Numbered from the stretch's first letter, positions 34,383 through 43,565 are shown. The stretch: 64,000 bases of DNA from Cyclobacteriaceae bacterium (GCA_019638395.1 JAHBTX010000004.1:124001-188000); one strand, 5' to 3'. Numbers and translations: made by a program. The notes: generated by a model from the sequence alone, not told the origin.

Positions 34383-35639
34383 ATGAAAAAGATATTTGCC
34401 TTGCTTTTGATTACGATTTGTTTCGGTTCATTTGCACAAACCCTTACACCTGCCAAACCTGAACAAGCGGGTATGTCTCCGGAAAGATTACAACGCGTTG
34501 ATCAAATGGTTAACGGTTTTCTTGCCAACGGACAAATACCGGGGGCAGTAGTGCTGATTGCGCGCAATGGAAAAATTGTGTACCACAAAGCATACGGTTA
34601 CAGCAACCTCGAAAATAAAACTCCACTTAAACCCAACGATATTTTTCGAATAGCCTCGCAATCAAAAGCTATTACCAGTCTTGCCGTAATGATGTTGTTT
34701 GAAGAAGGTAAATTTTTATTGGACGAACCCGTTTCCAAATACATTCCGGAGTTTAAAAATCCACGCGTGTTAGTAAACTTCAACGAAAAAGATTCAAGCT
34801 ACTTTATCGAACCCGCCAAGAGCGAACCTACTATTCGTCAATTGTTAACGCACACATCGGGTATTGATTATGCCGGGATTGGCAACAAAGAATTGAAAGC
34901 CATCTTCGCGAAAGCAGGTGTGCCCAGCGGCATTGGCAATCATGAAGGTTTGTTGGCCGATAAAATGAAAATCTTAGCCAGGCTTCCATTAAAACATCAT
35001 CCGGGCGAACGCTATACCTATGGATTAAATACCGATGTGCTGGGATACTTAGTTGAAATCTGGTCGGGTATGTCGTTAGATCAGTTTTTCAAAACCAGAA
35101 TTTTTACTCCGCTGGGTATGAACGACACGTACTTCTATCTGCCAACTGAAAAGCATAACCGGTTGGTAACACTTTACGAAACGCGCGATGGTAAACTCGC
35201 AAAACCAACAGGTAAAATTTACGATGGCGTTACACCAGAATATCCAACGCTTGCTGGCACGTACTATTCCGGTGGGGCCGGCTTGTCATCCACGGTAGAA
35301 GACTATGCGAAATTTTTGCAGCTATTTTTAAATGGTGGCGTGTATAACGGCAAGCGTTTACTTAGTCGCAAAACAATTGAGTTAATGCTTACCAACCAGG
35401 TACAACCACCGCTTACTAATCAAATGGGCTTAGGCTTTGGTTTGGAAACTACAGTGAACGATTATCAATCTATATTTTCCATTGGAAGTTTTTCGTGGGG
35501 CGGTGCATTTAATACGCATTACTGGGCCGATCCAAAAGAAAAATTAGTAGGATTGATTTTTACCAACATGTATAACTCACCGGTTTGGTCGATTGGCGAA
35601 AAGTTCAAGGTCGCCACTTATCAGGCTATTGCCGATTAA
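34383..35639 (+). CDS. Secreted serine hydrolase, class C beta-lactamase fold
   Basis: 418 residues. Signal peptide MKKIFALLLITICFGSFAQ. Serine beta-lactamase-like domain: catalytic SxxK is SQSK in FRIASQSKAITSLAVM, the Y-x-N is YGLN in RYTYGLNTDVLGYL, and a C-terminal GFSW-type strand near SIGSFSWGGAFNTHYW. Members include esterases and peptidases (EstB, DD-peptidase-like) more often than true beta-lactamases. Periplasmic. Single gene with its own spacer. Confidence 0.93.
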   Translation: MKKIFALLLITICFGSFAQTLTPAKPEQAGMSPERLQRVDQMVNGFLANGQIPGAVVLIARNGKIVYHKAYGYSNLENKTPLKPNDIFRIASQSKAITSLAVMMLFEEGKFLLDEPVSKYIPEFKNPRVLVNFNEKDSSYFIEPAKSEPTIRQLLTHTSGIDYAGIGNKELKAIFAKAGVPSGIGNHEGLLADKMKILARLPLKHHPGERYTYGLNTDVLGYLVEIWSGMSLDQFFKTRIFTPLGMNDTYFYLPTEKHNRLVTLYETRDGKLAKPTGKIYDGVTPEYPTLAGTYYSGGAGLSSTVEDYAKFLQLFLNGGVYNGKRLLSRKTIELMLTNQVQPPLTNQMGLGFGLETTVNDYQSIFSIGSFSWGGAFNTHYWADPKEKLVGLIFTNMYNSPVWSIGEKFKVATYQAIAD

Positions 35640-35761
35640 AATCTTTAAATAACTGAAACGTTGTTGCACTTGAAGTACATTTTTGTGTAGCCGCGTTGCA
35701 ACAACGTTAGTTTTTGATGAATTACTTTTGATGTAGTAAAACACGCTGCTACCTTGCGGGC

Positions 35762-36409
35762 ATGAATGCCCTAAGTTTAAATGCATCAGAAGAAAAAAAG
35801 TGGAACCTCGCTTTAATTCTGGGTGTATTTACAATTGTTTATAATCTTACTGAGGGAATTATTGCCACCTGGTTTGGCTTTGAAGATGAAACACTGGCAC
35901 TCTTTGGCTTTGGAGTGGATAGTTTTATTGAAATGATTTCCGGTATTGGAATTGTTTCGATGGTGTTGCGAATAAAACAACATCCGCACAGCGATCGTAG
36001 CACGTTTGAACGCACCGCATTGAAAATAACCGGGTATTCATTTTACATATTAGTCGCTGGGTTGGTTGTTTCATCGTTGCTGGTAATTTACTTAGGCAAA
36101 AAACCAGAAACTACTTTTTGGGGTGTAGTGGTTTCGCTTATCTCGATTGTAGTAATGTTGGTTTTGATTTACGGAAAAATTAAGACCGGGAAAGCGTTAC
36201 AATCCGATGCTATATTGGCCGATGCCAATTGTACCAAAGTTTGCATTTACATGTCGGTAGTATTGTTGGCATCCAGTGCCATTTATGAATATACAGGCTT
36301 TGCCTATGCCGATGCGTTGGGTACATTGGGCCTAGCCTGGTTTTCGTACAAAGAAGGAAAAGAATGTTTTGAAAAAGCTGCCAACAAACATTGTGGTTGC
36401 GATCATTAG
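35762..36409 (+). CDS. Cation transporter of the CDF-like superfamily
   Basis: 215 residues with about six hydrophobic helices (LALILGVFTIVYNLTEGIIA, FGVDSFIEMISGIGIVSMVL, FYILVAGLVVSSLLVIYL, VVVSLISIVVMLVLIYG). The FGVDSFIE helix holds the first metal-site aspartate and DAILADANCTK and YADALGTLGL hold the second half site, as in cation diffusion facilitators. It ends in a Cys/His-rich HCGCDH tail. Probable efflux of a divalent metal; no cytoplasmic dimerisation domain is present, so it is a short variant. Confidence 0.82.
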   Translation: MNALSLNASEEKKWNLALILGVFTIVYNLTEGIIATWFGFEDETLALFGFGVDSFIEMISGIGIVSMVLRIKQHPHSDRSTFERTALKITGYSFYILVAGLVVSSLLVIYLGKKPETTFWGVVVSLISIVVMLVLIYGKIKTGKALQSDAILADANCTKVCIYMSVVLLASSAIYEYTGFAYADALGTLGLAWFSYKEGKECFEKAANKHCGCDH

Positions 36410-36663
36410 TTCTTGAACCGAACTTTGAAAAAGAGAATAACAAGTGCTAATACCAACGTTATTACGTTCCATAGAATTACTGGCAATTCGTTAATCATTA
36501 TACCGTAAATCATCCACAGAAATACTCCGGCACAGAAAAGAGAAAACATCACCAGCGAAAGATCGCGGGCCGATTTTGTTCGCCACGTTTTAACTACTTG
36601 TGGCACAAAAGCCACGGTGGTAAGGAATCCCGCAATCAACCCGATTATTTTTGAAGTATCCAC
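36406..36663 (-). CDS. SemiSWEET sugar transporter
   Basis: 85 residues using the GTG at 36661-36663. Three-helix bundle with the PQ motif in FLTTVAFVPQVVKTWRTKSARDL and GVFLWMIYGIMINELPVILWN. This length is that of typical SemiSWEETs, which dimerise to move sucrose or glucose. A frame extension up to 36720 would add 19 residues but would overlap the divergent acetyltransferase start, so it is not chosen. Overlaps the cation transporter 3' end by 4 bp. Confidence 0.85.
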   Translation of the reverse strand: MDTSKIIGLIAGFLTTVAFVPQVVKTWRTKSARDLSLVMFSLFCAGVFLWMIYGIMINELPVILWNVITLVLALVILFFKVRFKN

Positions 36664-36710
36664 AAATTCTTTTTTAACAAAAGTACAACTCCTGCTTACC
36701 TTAGCAAGGT

Positions 36711-37139
36711 ATGAAAACACAAATACTGGAGGCTACCACTTTGCATGCTAAGGCAATAACCGAACTGCTTATTCAAATGGGTTACCCCGATACGGTAGAA
36801 GCGGTGGCACAACGCATAGAAGAAAATCAGCGACAGGACTATAAAATATTTGTTGCTGAAATTGATAAGCAAATAGTAGGTTTTATATCGGTGCACACCT
36901 ATACTTATCTGCATACTTCAGGTTTAATTGGTCGCATTATGACCTTTTGTGTGGATGAATCCACGCGCGGTACCGGCATTGGTACGCAATTACTTACGTT
37001 TGCTGAAAATTATCTTGCCAGCCAAGGCTGCCTAAAAGTTGAACTCAACTGCAACAACAGGCGCACCGACACACATCGGTTTTACGAACAGCGTGGTTAC
37101 ACCCAAACCAGTTTACACTTTGTTAAAAAAGTAAACTAA
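36711..37139 (+). CDS. GNAT family N-acetyltransferase
   Basis: 142 residues. Acetyl-CoA loop in FCVDESTRGTGIGTQLLTFA (R-G-T-G-I-G), followed by VELNCNNRRTDTHRFYEQRGY. Substrate unknown. Ends 2 bp before the stop of the convergent ABC permease gene. Confidence 0.9.
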   Translation: MKTQILEATTLHAKAITELLIQMGYPDTVEAVAQRIEENQRQDYKIFVAEIDKQIVGFISVHTYTYLHTSGLIGRIMTFCVDESTRGTGIGTQLLTFAENYLASQGCLKVELNCNNRRTDTHRFYEQRGYTQTSLHFVKKVN

Positions 37140-37141
37140 AA

Positions 37142-37960
37142 TCAGATGTCGGATTTTTTGAGTTTGAGATATGAGAAGTAATTGAAAAGGGCTGTCCAGC
37201 CCAGCGCGATTAACACCGCAGTAATGGAAACATAATCTTGTATTTCCTGCAAGGCATAGCGTGTAAATGGAAGTGGAACAAGATTGGTGATCGATTCCAA
37301 TGGAAAAAATTGTTGCAACCAACCGATATTACCAGACCAGTTTTCTCTGAAAAGGTTTACTTTGATTATGGCCTCAATCATGTGCGAGAGCATGAGCAAT
37401 ACGATTGTTAAACCCGAACGCTGCACCAACACACCCAACATTAACGCGTAAGAAAGAAAGGCAAACACTTCTAAAAAGTAAGCAATGAAAAACTCGGCAC
37501 CTACAAAGAAAAATTCCCATTCAATTTTAGGTGTATAAATAAAGCCTGTTAGCAGTGTGATGGAAAGAATCATACCAACACTAACTAAACTTAGCATTAC
37601 GTTTGTAAGAATTTTTGATTGCAAAAACTCCCATCGGCTCAAGCCGTCAATCACATTCTGGCGTAAGGTGCGGTATTGGTACTCGTTGGTAATGGAGATA
37701 ACTACCATTACAGCTAACACAATTTTAAATAAACCGCTTATCCAGATCAGGTTTTGCCAGATATCGGGGAAGTGATATAATGGAATGCGATTGATATTAA
37801 TAGAAGCCCCAAACTCAGAACTTTTATTGGCTATCCATTTTAAAATTTCCATGCCACTGGCGGTGGTAAAACCCAGTGTTAAAAAATACAAGCCACAGAT
37901 AACCCAAAATGTTCTGTAACTGGTCATTTTCTTTAAATCTATCTTTAGTAAGTGCAGCAT
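37142..37960 (-). CDS. ABC-2 type transporter permease
   Basis: 272 residues with six hydrophobic helices (FWVICGLYFLTLGFTTASG, IWISGLFKIVLAVMVVISI, VMLSLVSVGMILSITLLTGF, VFAFLSYALMLGVLV, LTIVLLMLSHMIEAI, ITAVLIALGWTALF). It fits ABC-2 family permeases. It pairs with the ATPase encoded 93 bp upstream on the same strand to form an exporter; the substrate is unknown. Confidence 0.88.
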   Translation of the reverse strand: MLHLLKIDLKKMTSYRTFWVICGLYFLTLGFTTASGMEILKWIANKSSEFGASININRIPLYHFPDIWQNLIWISGLFKIVLAVMVVISITNEYQYRTLRQNVIDGLSRWEFLQSKILTNVMLSLVSVGMILSITLLTGFIYTPKIEWEFFFVGAEFFIAYFLEVFAFLSYALMLGVLVQRSGLTIVLLMLSHMIEAIIKVNLFRENWSGNIGWLQQFFPLESITNLVPLPFTRYALQEIQDYVSITAVLIALGWTALFNYFSYLKLKKSDI

Positions 37961-38053
37961 GGCGGATTTAAAATTTATCGTGTAGTTTGTATAACGAGGT
38001 TTATTTCATTTTTCGAAATTCGAAATCTTAAATCCGGAATTCCGAATTCGAAA

Positions 38054-38947
38054 TCATTTTGCATCAGCCAGGATTTCAAGAAATTGTTTTTCCAAACTTT
38101 TCTTGCGTGTAGCCAAATGCGAAGCCACAATTCCCTTATCAAACAAAAAGCGGTTCAAGTCTTTGCTATGAAAGCCATCTTTCATCATTACCTGAAAAAT
38201 TCCATTTTCCTTTTTTATGGTGGCACTACCGGCAAACTCTTGCAATAAAATTCCGAGATCATCGTGGTAGGCTTGTACCTCTACAATTTCTTCGCCTTTG
38301 CCCACATCGTCCACCGGGCCAATGTGCATCAGGTTACCGCGTTTTAAAACTGCAAAGTGCGTACATACCTTTTGCACCTCATCCAATAAGTGGCTGGCCA
38401 GAATAATGGTTTTACCATCATTAGCAATTCGCTTGATGATTTCACGAATCTCCGCAATCCCCATTGGGTCCAACCCATTAGTGGGCTCATCCAGAATTAA
38501 AATAATCGGATCGCTTACCAACGCGGAGGCAATGGCCAAGCGCTGCTTCATCCCCAGCGAATAGGTTTTATACTTATCGTCTTTGCGTACGGTGAGTTCT
38601 ACAATATCCAATACTTTGGCAATGTTAGTGGGATCGGCACCTTTAATCATGGCGTTTAGTTCCAGATTTTTCTGGCCGCTCAGGTATGGATAGAAGATCG
38701 GGTGCTCTAACACGGCTCCAATCTTTCTGCGTGTAAGGTGCGTAGCTGGTTCGCCAAACCAACTAAAATTTCCGGCAGTAGGGTTAACAACCCCCATTAG
38801 CATGCCCAGTGTAGTAGTTTTGCCGCTGCCATTTGGGCCCAGCATACCAAACACCTGGCCGCGCTTTACTTCAAGATCCAGTTGATTAACGGCACAAAGC
38901 TTTCCGAAATTTTTGGTTAGCTTGTTTACAGATAAAACAGTTTCCAA
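38054..38947 (-). CDS. ABC transporter ATP-binding protein
   Basis: 297 residues. Walker A GPNGSGKTT, signature YSLGMKQRLAIA, Walker B LILDEPTNGLDPMG, switch histidine LASHLLDEVQ. The C-terminal 85 residues form the usual extension of drug or peptide exporter ATPases (BcrA-like). Partner of the permease at 37142-37960. The spacer 37985-38053 holds self-complementary low-complexity sequence rich in TTCGAA. Confidence 0.95.
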   Translation of the reverse strand: METVLSVNKLTKNFGKLCAVNQLDLEVKRGQVFGMLGPNGSGKTTTLGMLMGVVNPTAGNFSWFGEPATHLTRRKIGAVLEHPIFYPYLSGQKNLELNAMIKGADPTNIAKVLDIVELTVRKDDKYKTYSLGMKQRLAIASALVSDPIILILDEPTNGLDPMGIAEIREIIKRIANDGKTIILASHLLDEVQKVCTHFAVLKRGNLMHIGPVDDVGKGEEIVEVQAYHDDLGILLQEFAGSATIKKENGIFQVMMKDGFHSKDLNRFLFDKGIVASHLATRKKSLEKQFLEILADAK

Positions 38948-38959
38948 ATTACTTATCGA

Positions 38960-39514
38960 TTAGTTATCGCTGCTCGCCTTGTTCTCTTTTGCTTTTTCGC
39001 CATCCTTCTTATCATCATCACTCATAAAACTTTTGATCTTTCCGCCAATATCGGTACTGTTATCAATGGCATTGAAGAACTCGGGTATCTTGTTGATGGC
39101 AATCTTACCAAGAATATCCAACACCATCACCGACTCATCATCTTTTGCGAGAATAACGGTGCCTTTTACATTACCGTTGGTTTCGCGCAGGTAAACGGTA
39201 AAGGCACGTCCTTCGGCCCGGCCACTCATCATTTCTTCATACGATTCGCCCTTGTAACTTTCCAATAATTTTTTGAAGTCCGTATCGGTAAACTTTGATT
39301 CAGCCTTGTTGATCATCATAAAGCGCATCTTCTCAATGTCTTTAATCAGTTCATCAAAAGCCGGATCGTCTTTTTGATTGAGCATGCGCAATGTATTGCG
39401 ATAGAAAAACAACGATAGTCCATCGTATTTTTTGTCAAGCTCCTGGGTGGTTTTGGTTTGCGCTTCTGCTAGAATGCCAATGGTAACAAACAAAAATGTG
39501 GCAACTAATTTCAT
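38960..39514 (-). CDS. DUF4252 protein 1
   Basis: 184 residues. Signal peptide MKLVATFLFVTIGILAEAQ. DUF4252 core: LSLFFYRNTLRMLNQKDDP, IEKMRFMMINKAESKF, NVKGTVILAKDDESVMVLDI. Acidic-lysine tail after residue 165. Function unknown; secreted or periplasmic. Starts 1 bp after DUF4252 protein 2 in the same operon. Confidence 0.86.
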   Translation of the reverse strand: MKLVATFLFVTIGILAEAQTKTTQELDKKYDGLSLFFYRNTLRMLNQKDDPAFDELIKDIEKMRFMMINKAESKFTDTDFKKLLESYKGESYEEMMSGRAEGRAFTVYLRETNGNVKGTVILAKDDESVMVLDILGKIAINKIPEFFNAIDNSTDIGGKIKSFMSDDDKKDGEKAKENKASSDN

Positions 39515-39515
39515 A

Positions 39516-40010
39516 CTATTGATTAATTATAACCTCCGAATTTTCTGACGGCACCAGTTTGGATGGATCAATATAGCCAGTTAATTCAATGGCTACAATT
39601 TCGGAAGGTTCTTCAATCAACATCAGGTACCGGTTGTTGGTTTTGTTTTTCCCTTCTTGTATAAAGATTGAAACCACATCGCCCTTGTCTTTAATCTGCG
39701 CCAGGTCTTCAAAGCCATCTTGCTTCATTAGCAACTTAAATCCATTTACGGTTAAGTTACGATTGTTGAATTCGTGGCGCGGTATGGTTATTAGCCGTAC
39801 GTGCTTCAGATCTTGAATGGCTTGCCGTACTTCGCTCTCGCCCGCCATGTTCAGAATCATACGACCAAACCAGCCATTTACCGAAAAACTGTGCACATCG
39901 GGCTGGCCTTTGAAATTATCCTTAAGGGCGTTGTAGCTGCGGCTTTGTGCCCGGGTGATACCCAAGCTAACAACTACCAGTAGCAGCGAAAGTAAAATTT
40001 TTCTTTTCAT
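39516..40010 (-). CDS. DUF4252 protein 2
   Basis: 164 residues from the ATG at 40008-40010 (a more distal ATG at 40031 adds residues before the signal). Signal peptide MKRKILLSLLLVVVSLGITR. DUF4252 core: SVNGWFGRMILNMAGESEV, DLKHVRLITIPRHEF, NNRYLMLIEEPSEIVAIEL. Function unknown. Paralogue of the proteins on both sides. Confidence 0.85.
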   Translation of the reverse strand: MKRKILLSLLLVVVSLGITRAQSRSYNALKDNFKGQPDVHSFSVNGWFGRMILNMAGESEVRQAIQDLKHVRLITIPRHEFNNRNLTVNGFKLLMKQDGFEDLAQIKDKGDVVSIFIQEGKNKTNNRYLMLIEEPSEIVAIELTGYIDPSKLVPSENSEVIINQ

Positions 40011-40063
40011 AAGAAGGACTTTATGTAGCATGGAAGATTTATAGCTAAGACGTAACTAAAAAC

Positions 40064-40092
40064 AAAAAGGATGCAGCACCTGCATCCTTTTT
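40064..40092. terminator. Strong bidirectional terminator
   Basis: AAAAAGGATGCAG (40064-40076) pairs perfectly with CTGCATCCTTTTT (40080-40092) around a 3-nt loop. It lies just after the stop of DUF4252 protein 3 and probably limits readthrough from the sigma operon into DUF4252 protein 2. Confidence 0.85.
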
Positions 40093-40106
40093 ATCAATCT
40101 AAAAAA

Positions 40107-40628
40107 TCAGTTCTTCTTTTCTTTAATGTTATCTAAGTTTTGCAAGCCTTCTATATTCATTCTCTTGCTGATTTTGGAAACCTGTTTTAAGTCGATCTCG
40201 CCAAATAAACTCAACACCATAAATTCTTCGTTCCCTCCGGCAATCATTATCAATTCGCTGATCTTACCGCCTGATTCCTTGATGAAAAATTTCATGTCTT
40301 TATCTTTATCGCGCACGGTCATTAATTCTTCAAAATCTTTTTGCGGAATCATACCCAAAGCCTCTTTGTATAACTCGCGCGAGTTACGGGCTTGTTCTTT
40401 AGCCAGAATCCGCAAGCCTTTAATCTTGCTGATCATGTTTACCACTTCCTGATCTTCTTTATCGTTTACGTCCAGATTTGCCATCAGGCTGAACATTTTG
40501 CTGCTGATGTTTACCTGGCTAAACGATTCATCGTTTTGGTACTTGGTAAAAAACTTTGAAACAGCATCCTGGGCTTGCACCGCAAACACAGCGGTCATTA
40601 ACATCAATCCAACTATTACCTTTTTCAT
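40107..40628 (-). CDS. DUF4252 protein 3
   Basis: 173 residues. Signal peptide MKKVIVGLMLMTAVFAVQAQ. DUF4252 core: FSQVNISSKMFSLMANLDVN, ISKIKGLRILAKEQARN, KISELIMIAGGNEEFMVLSL. Function unknown. Follows the anti-sigma-like gene by 48 bp, in the sigma-factor operon. Confidence 0.86.
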   Translation of the reverse strand: MKKVIVGLMLMTAVFAVQAQDAVSKFFTKYQNDESFSQVNISSKMFSLMANLDVNDKEDQEVVNMISKIKGLRILAKEQARNSRELYKEALGMIPQKDFEELMTVRDKDKDMKFFIKESGGKISELIMIAGGNEEFMVLSLFGEIDLKQVSKISKRMNIEGLQNLDNIKEKKN

Positions 40629-40676
40629 ACGCTTTATTTTTTAATTTTTTTAATTCTTCTTGTTTAAGTTCGCTTT

Positions 40677-41204
40677 CTAAATCTGTCCTTCTGTTGTTGC
40701 CTCACTATCCACAACCGTGCCTTTTATTTTTTGCTCGGCTTCATTAAACACTTTTAACTTACCGGCCTCTTTCTGCGCTTTGTTAAAACCTTTGGAGAGC
40801 ATCATCAACGCCTTTTTGGTTTCTTCAAGTGCTAATTGCGGATCAGAATAAGTATCGGCTACTTCTGATGAGTATGACTTTCGTACTTCAAGCCGTACAA
40901 AATAAGTGGCTACCAATACCACTACTAACCCGGCAGCTATCCGCAAGGCAAAAGCCAGGTTTATTACTTTGCCTTTCGGCCGTTGTTGCCGGATTTGTTG
41001 CTTCACTTGTGCATCAAAATCCGAACCTGCAATTTCTTTTTGTTGCTGACTTTCAAAGTAGCGGAACAAACCGGCAACTTCATTCAGATTTTCGGGCACC
41101 TGTCCGCGAAAGTATTCGCGCAACATGCGCTCTTGCTCTAGCGAAGTTTCGCAGTTCCAATACTTCTCCAGCAACTGTTCTATCTGCTTAGAGTCCATAT
41201 GCAT
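40677..41204 (-). CDS. Probable anti-sigma factor, single-pass membrane protein
   Basis: 175 residues. N-terminal helical zone (IEQLLEKYWNCETSLEQERM and FRYFESQQQKEIA), one transmembrane helix near residues 85-105 (LALRIAAGLVVVLVATYFV) and a periplasmic tail. The layout is that of ECF anti-sigma factors, and the gene overlaps the sigma gene by 17 bp. No zinc-binding motif is seen, so the call rests on position and topology. Confidence 0.7.
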   Translation of the reverse strand: MHMDSKQIEQLLEKYWNCETSLEQERMLREYFRGQVPENLNEVAGLFRYFESQQQKEIAGSDFDAQVKQQIRQQRPKGKVINLAFALRIAAGLVVVLVATYFVRLEVRKSYSSEVADTYSDPQLALEETKKALMMLSKGFNKAQKEAGKLKVFNEAEQKIKGTVVDSEATTEGQI

Positions 41205-41700
41205 TAATCTTTACAAACTTTTCGCGCACCGTATTGCGGGCCCGAAACAAATTCACTTTTACCTGGTTCATGTCTAATTCCAGTATTTCACAAATCTCGT
41301 TGTAGCTATACCCCTCTACATCGCGGAGGTGTATCACCTGGCGTTGCTTTTCTGGCAGCGCGGCAATCATTTCAGTTATTCGTTGCATGTGCTCATGAAT
41401 TTCTGCCCGCTCATGAGGCGTTAACGTTTCGTTTTTAATTTCAGCTCCTTCCTCTATCGGGTTAGTGGCCCTGCGTTGGCGCGAGCGAAGGCGATCGAGG
41501 GCGAGGTTTTTGGTGATGCGCATGCACCAGGCCTCTATATTTTGAATGGCTGTTAAATTTTCGCGGCCATTCCACACCTTAATCAATACTTCCTGCACCA
41601 CATCTTTGGCTTCTTCGCTGCTTCCTAAAAGCCTGAATGCAAAGCGAAAAAGCTTGTTTTTAGTTGGCAGTACCCGGTTTTCAAAGTCTTCGAGCATCAT
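41188..41700 (-). CDS. ECF RNA polymerase sigma factor
   Basis: 170 residues from the ATG at 41698-41700; a TTG five codons upstream is possible. Region 2: LFRFAFRLLGSSEEAKDVVQE and RITKNLALDRLRSRQR. Region 4: IAALPEKQRQVIHLRDVEGY, SYNEICEILELDMNQVKVNL. A typical Bacteroidota ECF sigma with its membrane anti-sigma downstream; the DUF4252 genes are probable targets or operon members. Divergent from the M20 gene across 241 bp. Confidence 0.94.
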   Translation of the reverse strand: MMLEDFENRVLPTKNKLFRFAFRLLGSSEEAKDVVQEVLIKVWNGRENLTAIQNIEAWCMRITKNLALDRLRSRQRRATNPIEEGAEIKNETLTPHERAEIHEHMQRITEMIAALPEKQRQVIHLRDVEGYSYNEICEILELDMNQVKVNLFRARNTVREKFVKINAYGL

Positions 41701-41886
41701 CGTTTTCAAAGGCAAGACGGGGCGGGTGTAAAGTTGTTACAGGCCGATAGCATTTATTTCTCAAAATCTGTAAGGGTTGGGCATTTATCTTTCTTTTAGA
41801 AACAAAAGTTGAATGCTCACCTAAATGTAGGGGTTTCATTTTCAGCTATGAAGTAGGCACATTTCAAAAATCTGAAAGTTGGGATA

Positions 41887-41919
41887 TTTGTTTTGAAGGA
41901 CTGTTTTTCAATACATTTA
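41887..41919 (+). promoter_or_regulatory. Candidate Bacteroidota-type promoter
   Basis: TTTG (41887-41890) and TACATTTA (41912-41919), separated by 21 bp, approximate the Bacteroidota -33/-7 consensus TTTG and TAnnTTTG with one mismatch. It ends 22 bp before the M20 start codon. Supported by sequence only. Confidence 0.35.
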
Positions 41920-41941
41920 CTTCAACCTAACCTTAATACTT

Positions 41942-43381
41942 ATGAAATACATAAGCCTTGCCTTGCTCTTTTTTAGCTTAACCGTTTCGGCCCAAAAGAA
42001 AAAGCCCGATTCAAAAGCCCAACAGGAAATCATTAACTCGATTGATGCCGCGTATGAAAAGTATGCAGGCATTGCGCATAAAATCTGGGAGTTTGCCGAG
42101 GTAGGTTACCAGGAAGTGAAGAGTTCGGCCCTATTACAAGAAACGCTAACACAAGCCGGGTTTAAAGTGGAGGCGGGTGTGGCTGGTATGCCTACCGCAT
42201 TTGTAGCATCATACGGATCGGGCAAACCCGTAATCGGAATCTTAGGTGAGTTTGATGCTTTGCCGGGTGTATCGCAAGATGCAACCCCCGAATTAAAAGC
42301 TGTAGCGGGCCGGCCGGCTGGCCACGCCTGTGGGCATCATTTGTTTGGAACAGCTTCGGCAGCAGCAGCCATTGCCGTTAAAAACTGGATGATAGCAAAC
42401 AATAAATCTGGCACCATTCGCTTTTATGGAACACCGGCCGAAGAGGGTGGTTCTGGTAAAGTTTACATGGTGCGCGAAGGCTTGTTTAAGGATGTTGACC
42501 TGGTGTTTCATTGGCATCCGGGTGCACAAAACAGTGCCGGTGCGCGTAGTTCGTTAGCAAACAAAAGTGGTAAGTTCCGCTTTACGGGAGTGGCCTCGCA
42601 TGCGGCTGCAGCACCCGAGCGTGGTCGCTCAGCATTAGATGGTGTAGAAGCTATGAACAACATGGTAAACATGATGCGCGAGCATGTATCGGCTGATGCC
42701 CGCATTCATTATGTAATTACACGCGGTGGTGAAGCACCCAACGTGGTGCCCGCTTTCGCGGAAGTCTATTATTATGTGCGCCACCCCAACCGCGAGGTAG
42801 TTAAAGAAGTGTGGGAGCGGGTAACACGGGCGGCACAAGGCGCTGCTTTAGGTACCGATACTAAAGTAGAGTGGGAGATAACCGGTGGTGTTTATGATTT
42901 ATTACCAAACGAAGCATTGGCCCGGGTAGTAGATGCAAATCTGCGCGTAGTAGGTGGTTATACTTATTCAGAAACAGAGAAAGCTTTTGCTGAAAAAATT
43001 CAAACAACATTTAGCAATGCACCGGCACTTTCCAGTACCAACACAATTGCAGCGTTTAAGATTTTACCGGGCGCTGGTTTTGGTTCTACCGATGTGGGCG
43101 ATGTAAGCTGGGTAGTGCCTACTGCGGGGCTATCTACTGCTACGTGGGTACCAGGCACAGCTGCACATAGTTGGCAGGCTGTAGCTGCCGGAGGCACCAG
43201 TATTGGCCATAAGGGTATGATGATGGCAGCAAAAACAATGGCCTTGAGTATTACCGATGTGCTAAGCAACCCGGTGTTGATTGAAAATGCATGGAATGAA
43301 TTCAGAGCTGCTACCGGGCCAGACTTTAAGTATGAATCGTTGATTGGTACCAGGCCACCGGCACTGAATTACAGAGATTAA
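41942..43381 (+). CDS. Secreted M20-family amidohydrolase/peptidase
   Basis: 479 residues. Signal peptide MKYISLALLFFSLTVSAQ. M20 metallo-hydrolase: ILGEFDALPGVSQDATPE, metal-site GHACGHHLFG, EEGGSGKVYM with the catalytic and metal glutamates, and VVHWHPGAQNSA-type histidine. The insertion (dimerisation) domain contains FTGVASHAAAAPERGRSALD. Resembles AbgB-type aminobenzoyl-glutamate or amino-acid amidohydrolases. Periplasmic. Confidence 0.93.
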   Translation: MKYISLALLFFSLTVSAQKKKPDSKAQQEIINSIDAAYEKYAGIAHKIWEFAEVGYQEVKSSALLQETLTQAGFKVEAGVAGMPTAFVASYGSGKPVIGILGEFDALPGVSQDATPELKAVAGRPAGHACGHHLFGTASAAAAIAVKNWMIANNKSGTIRFYGTPAEEGGSGKVYMVREGLFKDVDLVFHWHPGAQNSAGARSSLANKSGKFRFTGVASHAAAAPERGRSALDGVEAMNNMVNMMREHVSADARIHYVITRGGEAPNVVPAFAEVYYYVRHPNREVVKEVWERVTRAAQGAALGTDTKVEWEITGGVYDLLPNEALARVVDANLRVVGGYTYSETEKAFAEKIQTTFSNAPALSSTNTIAAFKILPGAGFGSTDVGDVSWVVPTAGLSTATWVPGTAAHSWQAVAAGGTSIGHKGMMMAAKTMALSITDVLSNPVLIENAWNEFRAATGPDFKYESLIGTRPPALNYRD

Positions 43382-43429
43382 CAACAACGTTATTTTTTTG
43401 CCAGGCATTAAACCGGCTCAGAAGTTTGA

Positions 43430-43552
43430 AGAGCCTGTTTCCGCAAGGTGCTATTCAGTAAAAAAACCTGTCGCAATCGAACAGGTGAGCCAGTTGGCGA
43501 ATGGATAACCTATAATGAGAAAGGCAAGCCACATAAGCTAACAAGAAAGTAA
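43430..43552 (+). pseudogene. 3' fragment of a MORN-repeat-like gene
   Basis: A 40-codon open stretch bounded upstream by a stop at 43427-43429 encodes NRTGEPVGEWITYNEKGKPH before TAA at 43550-43552. G-x-P-V-G-E-W-x-x-Y is typical of MORN-repeat (YwqK-like) proteins. There is no start codon in the preserved part, so it reads as a remnant. Low-length evidence only. Confidence 0.4.
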
Positions 43553-43565
43553 TTACCAATTAATA

